DNA of 64,000 nucleotides from Kosakonia sp. SMBL-WEM22 (GCF_014490785.1 NZ_CP051488.1:4774001-4838000), one strand, 5' to 3'; positions 20,502 to 29,716 are shown, counted from the stretch's first letter. Program-made: numbers and translations. The notes: generated from the letters alone by a model not told the origin.

Positions 20502-22691
20502 ATGCTCTACAAAGGCAATAACCTGTACCTCAACTGGCTGGAAGATGGCATTGCCGAACTGGTGTTCGATGCGCCCGGCTCAGTGAATAAGCTTGATACC
20601 GCCACCGTCGCCAGCCTCGGCGAAGCGCTGGACGTGCTGGAGAAGCAAACAGATCTAAAAGGGCTGCTGCTGCGCTCGGAGAAAGCGGCCTTTATCGTTG
20701 GTGCCGACATTACCGAATTCCTCTCCCTCTTCCAGGTTCCTCAGGAGCAGCTGAGCCAGTGGCTGCATTTCGCCAATAGCGTCTTTAATCGCCTGGAAGA
20801 TCTGCCGGTGCCGACCCTCTCTGCGGTCAACGGTTACGCCCTTGGCGGCGGCTGCGAATGTGTGCTGGCAACGGACTACCGCCTGGCGACGCCGGATCTG
20901 CGCATCGGTCTGCCGGAAACCAAGCTCGGCATTATGCCGGGTTTTGGCGGCTCGGTGCGTCTGCCGCGCCTGCTGGGTGCCGACAGCGCGCTGGAGATTA
21001 TCGCCGCCGGAAAAGATGTTGACGCTGAACAGGCGCTGAAAATTGGCCTTGTCGATGGCATCGTGAAGCCAGAGAAAATTCGTGAAGGCGCTGTTGCCAT
21101 TCTGCGCCAGGCAATGAATGGCGATCTCGACTGGAGAGCGAAGCGTCAGCCGAAGCTTGAGCCGTTGAAGCTCAGCAAAATCGAAGCGTCGATGAGTTTC
21201 ACCATCGCCAAAGGCATGGTGATGCAGACCGCCGGTAAACACTACCCTGCGCCGATCACCGCGGTGAAAACCATTGAAGCGGCGGCGAAGCTGGGGCGCG
21301 ACGAGGCGTTAAAGCTGGAGAACCAGAGTTTCGTCCCGCTGGCGCACAGTAAAGAAGCGCGCGCGCTGGTTGGTATCTTCCTTAACGATCAATACATCAA
21401 AGGCAAAGCGAAGAAGCTCACCGCCGATGTCGAGACGCCAAAACAGGCGGCCGTGCTGGGCGCGGGCATTATGGGCGGCGGCATTGCCTACCAGTCAGCC
21501 TGGAAAGGCGTGCCGGTGTTAATGAAGGATATTAATGAGAAGTCGCTCAGCCTCGGCATTAACGAAGCGGGCAAGCTGCTGAATAAACAGCTTGAGCGCG
21601 GCAAAATCGACGGACTCAAGCTGGCGAAGGTGATCGCCACTATCCAGCCGACGCTGGAGTACGCCGGGTTCGAACGCGTGGATGTCGTTGTCGAAGCAGT
21701 TGTAGAAAACCCGAAGGTGAAAAAAGCGGTGCTGGCGGAGACGGAAGAGAAAGTGCGCCCGGATACCGTGCTGGCCTCCAACACCTCCACCATTCCTATC
21801 AGCGAGCTGGCAAGCGTGCTGAAACGCCCGGAGAACTTCTGCGGCATGCACTTCTTTAACCCGGTGCACCGTATGCCGCTGGTTGAAGTGATCCGCGGTG
21901 AGAAAACCTCCGATCAGACCATCGCCAAAGTGGTGGCCTGGGCGAGCAAGATGGGCAAAACCCCGATTGTGGTCAACGACTGCCCCGGCTTCTTCGTTAA
22001 CCGTGTGCTGTTCCCCTACTTTGCTGCTTTCAGTCAGCTGCTGCGCGACGGCGCTGACTTCCGCAAAATCGACAAAGTGATGGAGAAACAGTTCGGCTGG
22101 CCGATGGGCCCGGCTTACCTGCTCGACGTTGTCGGTATTGATACCGCGCATCATGCACAGGCAGTGATGGCCGCCGGTTTCCCGCAGCGTATGCAGAAAG
22201 ATTACCGCGACGCCATCGACGCGCTGTTTGAGGCGAACCGCTTTGGGCAGAAGAATGGCCTCGGCTTCTGGCGCTATAAAGAGGACAGCAAAGGCAAACC
22301 GAAGAAAGAGGAAGATAGCGCCGTTGAGAGCCTGCTGGCCGAAGTTCGCCAGGGCAGCCATGAGTTCTCCGATCAGGAGATCATCGCCCGCATGATGATC
22401 CCGATGGTGAACGAAGTGGTGCGCTGCCTCGAAGAGGGCATTATCGCCAGCCCAGCCGAAGCAGATATGGCGCTGGTGTATGGCCTCGGCTTCCCTCCGT
22501 TCCACGGCGGCGCTTTCCGCTGGCTCGATACGCTTGGCAGCGCGAAATACCTCGATATGGCGCAAGCGTATCAGCACCTCGGGCCGCTATATGAGGTCCC
22601 GGCCGGGTTACGTGAAAAGGCGCGCCACAACGAGCCTTACTATCCCGCGGTTGAACCTGCGCGCCCGGTTGGCGCTTTAAAAACGGCTTAA
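20502..22691 (+). CDS. fadB: fatty acid oxidation complex subunit alpha
   Basis: FadB carries enoyl-CoA hydratase, 3-hydroxyacyl-CoA dehydrogenase and auxiliary isomerase/epimerase activities of aerobic beta-oxidation, in an alpha2-beta2 complex with FadA. The 729-residue protein has an N-terminal crotonase domain (about 1-190) with catalytic Glu119 and Glu139, and an NAD-binding Rossmann motif GAGIMGGG near 315-322. The dehydrogenase His lies in FFNPVHRMP near 450. The length equals E. coli FadB. It is followed nine bases later by fadA and controlled by the FadR site just upstream. Confidence 0.98.
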   Translation: MLYKGNNLYLNWLEDGIAELVFDAPGSVNKLDTATVASLGEALDVLEKQTDLKGLLLRSEKAAFIVGADITEFLSLFQVPQEQLSQWLHFANSVFNRLEDLPVPTLSAVNGYALGGGCECVLATDYRLATPDLRIGLPETKLGIMPGFGGSVRLPRLLGADSALEIIAAGKDVDAEQALKIGLVDGIVKPEKIREGAVAILRQAMNGDLDWRAKRQPKLEPLKLSKIEASMSFTIAKGMVMQTAGKHYPAPITAVKTIEAAAKLGRDEALKLENQSFVPLAHSKEARALVGIFLNDQYIKGKAKKLTADVETPKQAAVLGAGIMGGGIAYQSAWKGVPVLMKDINEKSLSLGINEAGKLLNKQLERGKIDGLKLAKVIATIQPTLEYAGFERVDVVVEAVVENPKVKKAVLAETEEKVRPDTVLASNTSTIPISELASVLKRPENFCGMHFFNPVHRMPLVEVIRGEKTSDQTIAKVVAWASKMGKTPIVVNDCPGFFVNRVLFPYFAAFSQLLRDGADFRKIDKVMEKQFGWPMGPAYLLDVVGIDTAHHAQAVMAAGFPQRMQKDYRDAIDALFEANRFGQKNGLGFWRYKEDSKGKPKKEEDSAVESLLAEVRQGSHEFSDQEIIARMMIPMVNEVVRCLEEGIIASPAEADMALVYGLGFPPFHGGAFRWLDTLGSAKYLDMAQAYQHLGPLYEVPAGLREKARHNEPYYPAVEPARPVGALKTA

Positions 22692-22700
22692 GGAGTCACA

Positions 22701-23864
22701 ATGGAACAGGTTGTCATTGTCGATGCAGTACGTACCCCGATGGGCCGTTCAAAAGGCGGCGCTTTTCGCCACGTCCGCGCGGAAGATCTCTCTGCGCACT
22801 TGATGCGTAGCCTTTTGGCGCGCAACCCGGCGCTGGAAGCGAGTGCGATTGACGATATTTATTGGGGCTGCGTACAGCAGACCCTTGAGCAGGGTTTCAA
22901 CATTGCCCGTAACGCCGCGCTGTTAGCGGAGATCCCCCACTCGGTTCCGGCGGTGACCGTCAACCGCCTGTGCGGGTCGTCGATGCAGGCGCTGCATGAT
23001 GCCGCGCGTATGATCATGACTGGTGATGCGCAGGTCTGCCTGGTGGGCGGCGTGGAACATATGGGCCATGTGCCGATGAACCACGGTGTCGATTTCCACC
23101 CGGGCATGAGCCGTAACGTTGCTAAAGCAGCGGGAATGATGGGGCTGACCGCAGAAATGCTGTCGCGCATGCACGGCATCAGCCGTGAGATGCAGGATGC
23201 TTTCGCCGCCCGCTCTCATGCTCGCGCCTGGGCCGCCACGCAGTCCGGCGCGTTCAAAAACGAGATCATTCCCACCGGCGGGCATGATGCTGACGGCGTG
23301 CTCAAGCAGTTTAATTACGACGAAGTGATCCGCCCGGAAACCACCGTTGAGGCACTCTCGACGCTGCGCCCGGCATTCGACCCGGTCAGCGGCACCGTTA
23401 CCGCCGGGACATCATCGGCGCTGTCGGATGGCGCATCGGCGATGCTGGTGATGAGCGAAAGCCGCGCCCGTGAGCTCGGCTTAACGCCGCGCGCGCGGAT
23501 CCGCTCGATGGCGGTGGTCGGCTGCGATCCGTCGATTATGGGTTACGGCCCGGTGCCGGCGTCGCAGCTGGCGCTAAAAAAAGCGGGGCTGACCGCCAGC
23601 GATATCGATCTGTTTGAGATGAACGAAGCCTTTGCCGCGCAGATCCTGCCGTGCATTAAAGATCTGGGGCTGATGGAGCAGATCGACGAGAAGATCAATC
23701 TCAACGGCGGCGCGATCGCTCTTGGTCACCCGCTGGGCTGCTCCGGTACCCGTATCAGCACCACGCTGCTCAACCTGATGGAGCGTAAAGACGCCCAGTT
23801 GGGTCTGGCAACGATGTGTATCGGTTTGGGTCAGGGGATCGCCACGGTATTTGAGCGCCTTTAA
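22701..23864 (+). CDS. fadA: 3-ketoacyl-CoA thiolase, beta subunit of the beta-oxidation complex
   Basis: FadA performs the thiolytic cleavage that ends each beta-oxidation cycle. The 387-residue thiolase has the nucleophilic Cys91 in NRLCGSSMQALHD, the GHPLGCSGTR His region near 343 and the second catalytic Cys373 in MCIGLGQG. A ribosome-binding site AAGGAG overlaps the fadB stop region. It ends the fadBA operon, with a REP array and a terminator downstream. Confidence 0.98.
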   Translation: MEQVVIVDAVRTPMGRSKGGAFRHVRAEDLSAHLMRSLLARNPALEASAIDDIYWGCVQQTLEQGFNIARNAALLAEIPHSVPAVTVNRLCGSSMQALHDAARMIMTGDAQVCLVGGVEHMGHVPMNHGVDFHPGMSRNVAKAAGMMGLTAEMLSRMHGISREMQDAFAARSHARAWAATQSGAFKNEIIPTGGHDADGVLKQFNYDEVIRPETTVEALSTLRPAFDPVSGTVTAGTSSALSDGASAMLVMSESRARELGLTPRARIRSMAVVGCDPSIMGYGPVPASQLALKKAGLTASDIDLFEMNEAFAAQILPCIKDLGLMEQIDEKINLNGGAIALGHPLGCSGTRISTTLLNLMERKDAQLGLATMCIGLGQGIATVFERL

Positions 23865-23874
23865 CACCTCACCT

Positions 23875-24120
23875 ATGCCAAGGGCGCAGCGCTTGCCCGG
23901 CCTACAACAGCACACTCCGTAGGCCGGATAAGGCGTAAGCCGCCATCCGGCACGAAACGCCGGGGGCGCTGCGCTTGCCCGGCCTACAAAAGCATACTCC
24001 CGTAGGCCGGATAAGGCGTAAGCCGCCATCCGGCACGGAACGCCGGGGGCGCTGCGCTTGCCCGGCCTACAAAAGCACCATCACGTAGGCCGGATAAGGC
24101 GTAAGCCGCCATCCGGCATA
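23875..24120. repeat. REP array, three units with an 83-base period
   Basis: The segment gtaggccggataaggcgtaa, continuing gccgccatccggca, starts at 23919, 24002 and 24085, exactly 83 bases apart; between them lies a reverse-oriented partner (gcgcttgcccggcctac). Each unit is an imperfect palindrome of the REP type, so paired units form a BIME. It lies after the fadA stop and before the terminator, where REPs commonly stabilise upstream mRNA. Confidence 0.88.
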
Positions 24121-24150
24121 TACGCTGAACGAGTGAAACTTTAGTTGCCG

Positions 24151-24180
24151 TTTTTACCGCCTGTCAGGGGCGGTTTTTTT
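24151..24180 (+). terminator. terminator of fadBA
   Basis: A stem ACCGCC/GGCGGT (24156-24161 and 24169-24174) with a 7-base loop is followed by seven Ts. It is the rho-independent terminator of fadBA, placed after the REP array. Confidence 0.9.
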
Positions 24181-24196
24181 ATGGCGTCATACGAAA

Positions 24197-24357
24197 GGCA
24201 GCTAACGCCGCTATGGCGGCAAGGGCAAACAACGCGGTTTTATCGAGCCATTGGCGTCAGAGCAAGGCGGCAACTGAGAGAGTCCCCGGGAGCATAGATA
24301 ACTATGTGACCGGGGTGAACGAAGGCAGCCAACGCCGCTATGGCGGCGAGGGCGAAG
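24197..24357. repeat. ERIC element with a 127-base-spaced flanking duplication
   Basis: The core at about 24261-24341 reads GCAAGGCGGCAACTGAGAGA, then CCCCGGGAGCATAGATAACTATGTGACCGGGG in two pieces, then GCAGCCAACGCC, the block order of ERIC. A 33-base stretch starting at 24197 (ggcagctaacgccgctatgg and onward) recurs at 24324 with three mismatches, an offset of exactly 127 bases, the standard ERIC length. It fills the gap between fadA and fre. Confidence 0.75.
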
Positions 24358-24363
24358 ATAAAA

Positions 24364-25065
24364 TCAGATGAACGCGAACGCGTCACCAAACAACCGATCC
24401 TCACGCGCGCCGCGCTCGCTGCAGAAGAGATCGCGGGCGATTTTTGCCATCTCGAAGCGGCCGGCGATGTAGATATCGTGCCCGGAAAGGGAGCCGAAAT
24501 CCTGCAGCACGGCAGCGAGTACGGTGCCTGACCGGCCGCGCCACTCTTCATCCGGCTGCTCTACCACCGGTACCACGTTAAGATTCGGGTGTGTAACCGA
24601 CAGCGCTTCTAGCTCGGAGAGATCGTAGAGGTGCTTCGCTTCACGCCCGCCCCAGTAAATGGTGATATCGCGGTCCGGGGTTTTCGCCAGCGAAGTGAGC
24701 AGAATAGAGCGCACGTAGGAGAAACCTGTCCCGCCGGCAATCAGCACCATCGGGCGCTCTTCATCGTCGCGCAGCCAGGCATCACCGTGGGGAATGTCGA
24801 TAACGATTTCGCGCTCTTTCAGGATGCGATCCATCACCGCCATTGCGTAAAGGTTTAACTCGGAAGCACCGATATGCAGTTCGATATAGTCGTGCTGATC
24901 GGGAGTCGACGCCATGGAGAAGGGGCGCTTGTCACGCTCATCCATCACCACCATCAAGTACTGGCCTGCACGAAATGAAAATGCCGCTTCCGGCACTAAA
25001 CGGACGCGATACACGGTATCAGTGATGGCATCTACCGAGGTCACTTTACAGCTTAAGGTTGTCAT
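24364..25065 (-). CDS. fre: NAD(P)H-flavin reductase
   Basis: Fre reduces free flavins with NADH or NADPH, supplying FMNH2/FADH2 to other enzymes; in the UbiD-UbiX pathway reduced FMN is needed to make prenyl-FMN. The 233-residue protein starts MTTLSCKVTSVDAITDTVYR and has the flavin-binding RPFSMAST (about 47-54), the nucleotide-binding GGTGFSYVRSIL and a C-terminal FGDAFAFI. The length equals E. coli Fre. It follows ubiD by 18 bases, forming a ubiD-fre operon. Confidence 0.97.
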   Translation of the reverse strand: MTTLSCKVTSVDAITDTVYRVRLVPEAAFSFRAGQYLMVVMDERDKRPFSMASTPDQHDYIELHIGASELNLYAMAVMDRILKEREIVIDIPHGDAWLRDDEERPMVLIAGGTGFSYVRSILLTSLAKTPDRDITIYWGGREAKHLYDLSELEALSVTHPNLNVVPVVEQPDEEWRGRSGTVLAAVLQDFGSLSGHDIYIAGRFEMAKIARDLFCSERGAREDRLFGDAFAFI

Positions 25066-25083
25066 GCGCTCTCTCTGTCGGGT

Positions 25084-26562
25084 CTATTTTTCGGCGTTCA
25101 TTATGGCCAGTTCATCCCAGATGGCGTCGATTCGCGCCGTCACCTCGGGATCTTTCTTGATCGGGCGACCCCACTCACGGTCGGTTTCGCCAGGCCATTT
25201 ATTGGTGGCATCCAGGCCCATTTTTGAACCAAGCCCGGAAACCGGCGAGGCAAAATCCAGATAATCGATCGGCGTATTCTCCACCAGAACCGTATCCCGC
25301 GCAGGGTCCATTCGGGTGGTGATGGCCCAGATCACATCGTTCCAATCGCGGGCGTTAACATCGTCATCGCACACGATCACAAATTTGGTGTACATAAACT
25401 GGCGCAGGAAAGACCAGACGCCCATCATCACGCGTTTGGCATGCCCGGCATACTGCTTCTTGATGGTCACGACCGCCAGGCGATAGGAACACCCTTCCGG
25501 CGGCAGATAGAAATCAACAATCTCCGGGAACTGCTTTTGCAGGATCGGCACAAAGACTTCATTCAGCGCCACGCCCAGCACCGCAGGCTCATCCGGCGGC
25601 CGTCCGGTGTAGGTGGAGTGGTAAATCGCATCTTCACGCTGCGTGATATGCGTGACCGTAAATACCGGGAAGTTATCGATTTCATTATAGTAGCCGGTGT
25701 GATCGCCATAGGGCCCTTCTGGCGCCATCTCACCCGCTTCAATATAGCCTTCCAGCACAATCTCGGCGCTGGCAGGCACTTCGAGATCGTTTGATATGCA
25801 CTTCACGACTTCGGTTTTATTGCCGCGCAGCAGCCCGGCAAAGGCATATTCAGAGAGGGTGTCCGGCACCGGCGTTACTGCGCCAAGAATGGTGGCCGGG
25901 TCGGCACCCAGCGCCACGGCGACCGGGAAACGCTCGCCCGGGCGAGCATTTTGCCACTCCTGAAAATCGAGGGCGCCGCCGCGGTGGGAGAGCCAGCGCA
26001 TAATTAGCTTATTTTTGCCAATCAGCTGCTGGCGGTAGATCCCCAGGTTCTGGCGCTCTTTGTGCGGCCCGCGGGTGACGGTCAGCCCCCAGGTGATCAG
26101 CGGCGCAGCATCTTCCGGCCAGCACTGCATAATCGGGATGGTGTGCAGATCGACGGCATCGCCCTGCACCACCTTTTGCTGGCACGGCGCACCGCGCAGG
26201 CGTTTGGTCGGCATGTTCAGCACTTGCTTGAACTGCGGCAGCTTATCGAAGAGATCGCGGAACCCTTTTGGCGGCTCCGGCTCTTTCAGGAACGCCAACA
26301 GTTTGCCGACGTCACGCAGCGCGCTGACATCATCCTGTCCCATGCCCAGTGCGACACGACGCGGCGTGCCGAAGAGGTTGCACAACACCGGCATCGCATA
26401 GCCTTTCGGATTTTCAAACAACAACGCCGGACCGCCCGCACGCAGCGTACGATCGGCTATTTCCGTCATTTCCAGATAGGGATCAACCGGAAGCGCGATG
26501 CGTTTTAGCTCGCCCTGTTGTTCAAGTAGTGTCAGAAAATCGCGAAGATCGGTGTATTTCAT
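25084..26562 (-). CDS. ubiD: 4-hydroxy-3-polyprenylbenzoate decarboxylase
   Basis: UbiD is the prenylated-FMN-dependent decarboxylase of ubiquinone synthesis. The 492-residue protein starts MKYTDLRDFLTLLEQQGELK. Conserved segments include ITWGLTVTRGPHKERQNLGIYRQQ, where cofactor and metal bind (given as overlapping 20-residue parts), EGPYGDHTGYYNE with the conserved acidic residues, and FVIVCDDDVNARDW. E. coli UbiD is a few residues longer at each end. It lies beside fre, the flavin reductase, and in the same window as ubiE, ubiJ and ubiB. Confidence 0.96.
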   Translation of the reverse strand: MKYTDLRDFLTLLEQQGELKRIALPVDPYLEMTEIADRTLRAGGPALLFENPKGYAMPVLCNLFGTPRRVALGMGQDDVSALRDVGKLLAFLKEPEPPKGFRDLFDKLPQFKQVLNMPTKRLRGAPCQQKVVQGDAVDLHTIPIMQCWPEDAAPLITWGLTVTRGPHKERQNLGIYRQQLIGKNKLIMRWLSHRGGALDFQEWQNARPGERFPVAVALGADPATILGAVTPVPDTLSEYAFAGLLRGNKTEVVKCISNDLEVPASAEIVLEGYIEAGEMAPEGPYGDHTGYYNEIDNFPVFTVTHITQREDAIYHSTYTGRPPDEPAVLGVALNEVFVPILQKQFPEIVDFYLPPEGCSYRLAVVTIKKQYAGHAKRVMMGVWSFLRQFMYTKFVIVCDDDVNARDWNDVIWAITTRMDPARDTVLVENTPIDYLDFASPVSGLGSKMGLDATNKWPGETDREWGRPIKKDPEVTARIDAIWDELAIMNAEK

Positions 26563-26740
26563 GGGGTTATGATTGCCTCCAGATAAGCGCTTTATTATAC
26601 GGTGTTCGTCCTAAGGTTGCTGTATTTTTGTTAAATCCGCGTGAAATACAACGGCATTGCTCAGTCAGCGTTATAATCACCTTAGCCATCATGCGGTGGT
26701 TTTGATATTCTTGCGGCCGAACTTACGGAAAAGAGTCATT

Positions 26741-27229
26741 ATGCAATCCTGGTATCTACTCTACTGCAAACGAGGCCAACTTCAGCGCGCCCAGGAACAC
26801 CTGGAACGCCAGTCAGTCTCCTGTCTGACGCCGATGATTGCGCTGGAAAAGATCGTCCGCGGCAAGCGGACAACGGTGAAAGAGCCTCTCTTTCCAAACT
26901 ACCTGTTTGTGGAATTCGATCCAGAGGTCATACACACCACGACCATCAACGCAACGCGCGGCGTCAGCCACTTTGTACGTTTTGGTATTCATCCGGCAAG
27001 CGTTCCACAGGCCGTGATCCAACAGCTTGAAGCGTATCAGCCGGAAGGGATAACCGATCCGGAAACGCCCTATCCTGGGGACAGCGTTGTGATTACGGAA
27101 GGTGCGCTGGAAGGGTTGCAGGCTATTTTCAAAGAGCCGGATGGCGAAGCCCGCTCCATGCTGCTGCTGCATCTTCTCAATAAGCAAGTTTTGCAGAGTG
27201 TCAAAAACACCGATTTCCGCAAAGCCTGA
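26741..27229 (+). CDS. rfaH: transcription antiterminator RfaH
   Basis: RfaH is a NusG paralogue that joins RNA polymerase paused at ops elements and lets it transcribe long LPS, capsule and similar operons; its C-terminal domain refolds to recruit ribosomes. The 162-residue protein starts MQSWYLLYCKRGQLQRAQEH; the NGN domain covers about 1-100 and the KOW-like domain the remainder. The frame is open 28 codons further upstream, but the ATG at 26741 gives the E. coli length. It is monocistronic and ends four bases from tatD. Confidence 0.96.
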   Translation: MQSWYLLYCKRGQLQRAQEHLERQSVSCLTPMIALEKIVRGKRTTVKEPLFPNYLFVEFDPEVIHTTTINATRGVSHFVRFGIHPASVPQAVIQQLEAYQPEGITDPETPYPGDSVVITEGALEGLQAIFKEPDGEARSMLLLHLLNKQVLQSVKNTDFRKA

Positions 27230-27233
27230 CCGC

Positions 27234-28016
27234 TTAAAGCTCTATCCCGAATAGCCGCTTCACGTTCTCATCCGTCGCAGTGCTCAGCGCCTGCGGCGCT
27301 TCACTGCGCAGTTCGGCAACCGTCGTCAGAATATGCCGGAGCAGAGCAGGCTCATTGCGCCGCGATGCGGGCTTCGGTTTAAGATCGCGTGGCAGCAGCC
27401 AGGGTGCGTCGGTCTCAATCATCAGCCGATCGGCAGGTATCAGCGGCACGACCTCACGCAGCTCCAGCCCTCGCCGCTCATCGCACACCCAGCCGGTAAT
27501 GCCAAGATAGAGACCGCGCGCAATGCACGCCTGCGCCTCGTGCGCCGAACCGGTAAAGCAGTGCAGCACTGCGCCGGGGAGCTTATCGAGCCACGGATCC
27601 AGCAGGGCGAGAAAGCGCTCATGGGCATCGCGACAGTGTAAAAACACCGGCAGATTAAGCTCAGCGGCTAATGCCAGCTGCGCGCTGAACGCCCGCTCCT
27701 GCTCCTGCGGGGTTGAGAAGTTGCGGTTAAAATCGAGCCCGCATTCGCCGATCGCTACCACGCCCGGCATGGCTGCCAGAGCATGAATTGCCTGCGCGGT
27801 CTCTTCCGCCCAGCTACTGCTGTCATGGGGATGCACCCCGGCTGTCGACCAGCAGCGCGCGTAGCGCTGCGTCAACTGCTGCGCCTGTTGGCTCTCATGC
27901 AGGTTAGTCCCGGTGATCAGCATCCCACTCACGCCCGCCGCCTGCGCACGGGAGACGATGTCGTCCCGGTCACGGTCAAACTGCGAGCTGGTTAAATTCA
28001 CGCCAATATCAAACAT
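27234..28016 (-). CDS. tatD: 3'-5' ssDNA/RNA exonuclease TatD
   Basis: TatD is a soluble metal-dependent nuclease implicated in DNA repair and fragment clearance; despite its name it is not needed for Tat export. The 260-residue TIM-barrel protein has metal-binding segments STAGVHPHDS, AIGECGLDFNRN, FLHCRDAHER, LHCFTG and ETDAPWLLPRD. The ATG at 28014-28016 (MFDIGVNLTSSQ) is preferred over one four codons upstream because it gives the E. coli length. It follows tatC by 42 bases. Confidence 0.95.
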   Translation of the reverse strand: MFDIGVNLTSSQFDRDRDDIVSRAQAAGVSGMLITGTNLHESQQAQQLTQRYARCWSTAGVHPHDSSSWAEETAQAIHALAAMPGVVAIGECGLDFNRNFSTPQEQERAFSAQLALAAELNLPVFLHCRDAHERFLALLDPWLDKLPGAVLHCFTGSAHEAQACIARGLYLGITGWVCDERRGLELREVVPLIPADRLMIETDAPWLLPRDLKPKPASRRNEPALLRHILTTVAELRSEAPQALSTATDENVKRLFGIEL

Positions 28017-28058
28017 GCATTTTCCCATACAACAACCGCCCTGGCGGGCGGCTGATTA

Positions 28059-28820
28059 TTACTCTGTGGTTTCCGTTTCGCTCTCATCGTGCGGCATGCG
28101 TCGTTTACCGACGTAGAAGCGGGCAAAGAAGACGCCGACTTCAAACAGGCAATACATCGGGATTGCCAGCAGCGTTTGCGAAAAGACATCCGGCGGCGTC
28201 AGCAGCATACCGACAACAAACGCGCCTACCAGCACGTAGGGGCGCTTCTGCCGTAGATCGTCCGGCGTGGTAACGCCCATCCAGCAAAGCAGGACAATAG
28301 CAACCGGCACTTCAAACGAGACGCCGAAGGCCATAAACAGCGCCATCACGAAGCTGAGATAGCTGGCAATATCGGTCGAGACCTGCACCCCTTCCGGCGC
28401 GGTATGGGTCAAAAAGCCAAACGCCAGCGGGAAGACCACGAAGTAGGCGAACGCCATTCCGATATAGAACAGCAGCGAGCTGGAGACCAACAGCGGCACC
28501 ACCAGGCGGCGCTCATGCTTATAGAGCGCGGGTGCGACAAAGGCCCACACCTGGTAGAGCACTACCGGCGCGGAGAGGATCAGTGACACCATAAAGGTGA
28601 GCTTGATCGGGGTGAAGAAGGGCGAGGCAACATCGGTGGCGATCATCGTCGCGCCCAGCGGCATCTGTTTAATCAGCGGCGCGGAGACCAGCTGGTAAAT
28701 ATCATTCGCGAAGTAGACCAGCGCGAGGAAAATCACCATCACCGCAATGATGCAGTTCAACAGACGTTTACGCAGCTCAATCAGGTGCGCGATCAGCGGT
28801 TGGGTATCGTCTACGGCCAT
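28059..28820 (-). CDS. tatC: Sec-independent protein translocase TatC
   Basis: TatC is the six-helix receptor that binds twin-arginine signal peptides and assembles the Tat pore with TatA and TatB in the inner membrane. The 253-residue protein starts MAVDDTQPLIAHLIELRKRL, with the conserved N-terminal H-IELRKR segment, six hydrophobic segments and a charged C-tail. Conserved APALYKHERR is in the second cytoplasmic region. It is two bases after tatB in the tatABCD operon. Confidence 0.97.
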   Translation of the reverse strand: MAVDDTQPLIAHLIELRKRLLNCIIAVMVIFLALVYFANDIYQLVSAPLIKQMPLGATMIATDVASPFFTPIKLTFMVSLILSAPVVLYQVWAFVAPALYKHERRLVVPLLVSSSLLFYIGMAFAYFVVFPLAFGFLTHTAPEGVQVSTDIASYLSFVMALFMAFGVSFEVPVAIVLLCWMGVTTPDDLRQKRPYVLVGAFVVGMLLTPPDVFSQTLLAIPMYCLFEVGVFFARFYVGKRRMPHDESETETTE

Positions 28821-28822
28821 GT

Positions 28823-29347
28823 TCAGGACTTATCACTTGCTGAGGGGGTGGGTTCGGAAACCGGCGCAGCGGTTTTCGCCAGAGAGATTTTTGCCGGGGC
28901 AGTTTCTTCCGGCACATCCTGAGGCGCCTGTTGCGGGGCGCTCACCTGATGTTCAGCAACCCCAGGCGTAACGCCTTCATGCTGCGCTTCGTAATCTTTC
29001 ACCACCGGATTATGGATGGTATGCGCTTCGTCACTCGCTTTTTCCGCGTCGTTGGCGCTGTAGGTGCGCTTCATCGATTCCGCCGCCTGACGCAGTTCGT
29101 CCATCGACTCTTTCAACTCCGGCGTCAGGTTATCCAGGCTCGCTTTCTCCACCTTCTTCAGGCTGTCCTGAAACTCCTGCAGCTTAAGCTCCTGCGTCAG
29201 TTCGTTCTGTACGGTGGTCGCCAGCGAGCGCAGGGCGCGGATCCAGCCAACCACTGTGCGCACGGCGACGGGCAAACGCTTTGGCCCCAGTACTACCAGA
29301 CCGATGATAAAAACGAGTAACAATTCGCCAAAACCTATATCGAACAC
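28823..29347 (-). CDS. tatB: Sec-independent protein translocase TatB
   Basis: TatB pairs with TatC in the signal-peptide receptor complex. The 174-residue protein starts MFDIGFGELLLVFIIGLVVL, a single N-terminal membrane helix with the conserved Glu8 and Gly-Pro hinge (VLGPKRLP). It continues with a long amphipathic and coiled segment to about residue 100 and then a Pro/Ala/Glu-rich tail that differs most from E. coli. It is spaced three bases from tatA. Confidence 0.96.
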   Translation of the reverse strand: MFDIGFGELLLVFIIGLVVLGPKRLPVAVRTVVGWIRALRSLATTVQNELTQELKLQEFQDSLKKVEKASLDNLTPELKESMDELRQAAESMKRTYSANDAEKASDEAHTIHNPVVKDYEAQHEGVTPGVAEHQVSAPQQAPQDVPEETAPAKISLAKTAAPVSEPTPSASDKS

Positions 29348-29350
29348 GGC

Positions 29351-29614
29351 TTACACCTGCTCTTTATCGTGACGTTTTTCGTCGCTCTTCGCGACGTCAG
29401 GGCTGCGGTTATCAGAGAGGTTTTTTGCGGTAAAATCCGCATCTTGTGCCGATTTCGCCTCACTCTCCTTTTTATCATCGTCGCTCATCGCTTTCTTAAA
29501 GCCTTTGATTGATGCGCCAAGATCGGAGCCAATCGAGCCAAGCTTTTTGGTGCCAAACAGCAGAACAACGATGACTGCAATAACCACCAACTGCCAAATG
29601 CCGATACTACCCAT
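29351..29614 (-). CDS. tatA: Sec-independent protein translocase TatA
   Basis: TatA oligomers form the protein-conducting element of the Tat system. The 87-residue protein starts MGSIGIWQLVVIAVIVVLLF, one membrane helix followed by the FGTKKLGSIGSDLG hinge and amphipathic helix and an acidic/basic tail ending DEKRHDKEQV. A GTG two codons upstream is in frame, but the ATG at 29612-29614 has GAGGGGA at a good distance and fits E. coli. It heads tatABCD; the promoter must lie in 29615-29716. Confidence 0.95.
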   Translation of the reverse strand: MGSIGIWQLVVIAVIVVLLFGTKKLGSIGSDLGASIKGFKKAMSDDDKKESEAKSAQDADFTAKNLSDNRSPDVAKSDEKRHDKEQV

Positions 29615-29716
29615 ACTCACTTCCCCTCTAAGAGACGATGTTAGAAAGAGGCCACAGTATACACGTTATCCCCTGGGCTGCATGTCCCTGAGCGGTGTTG
29701 ACCGTCCCGCATCAGG

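Noticed and set aside
21519..22577. 352-codon minus-strand ORF opposite fadB
   Set aside because: It is an antisense shadow of a GC-rich, codon-biased gene, with no recognisable motif and no ribosome-binding site.
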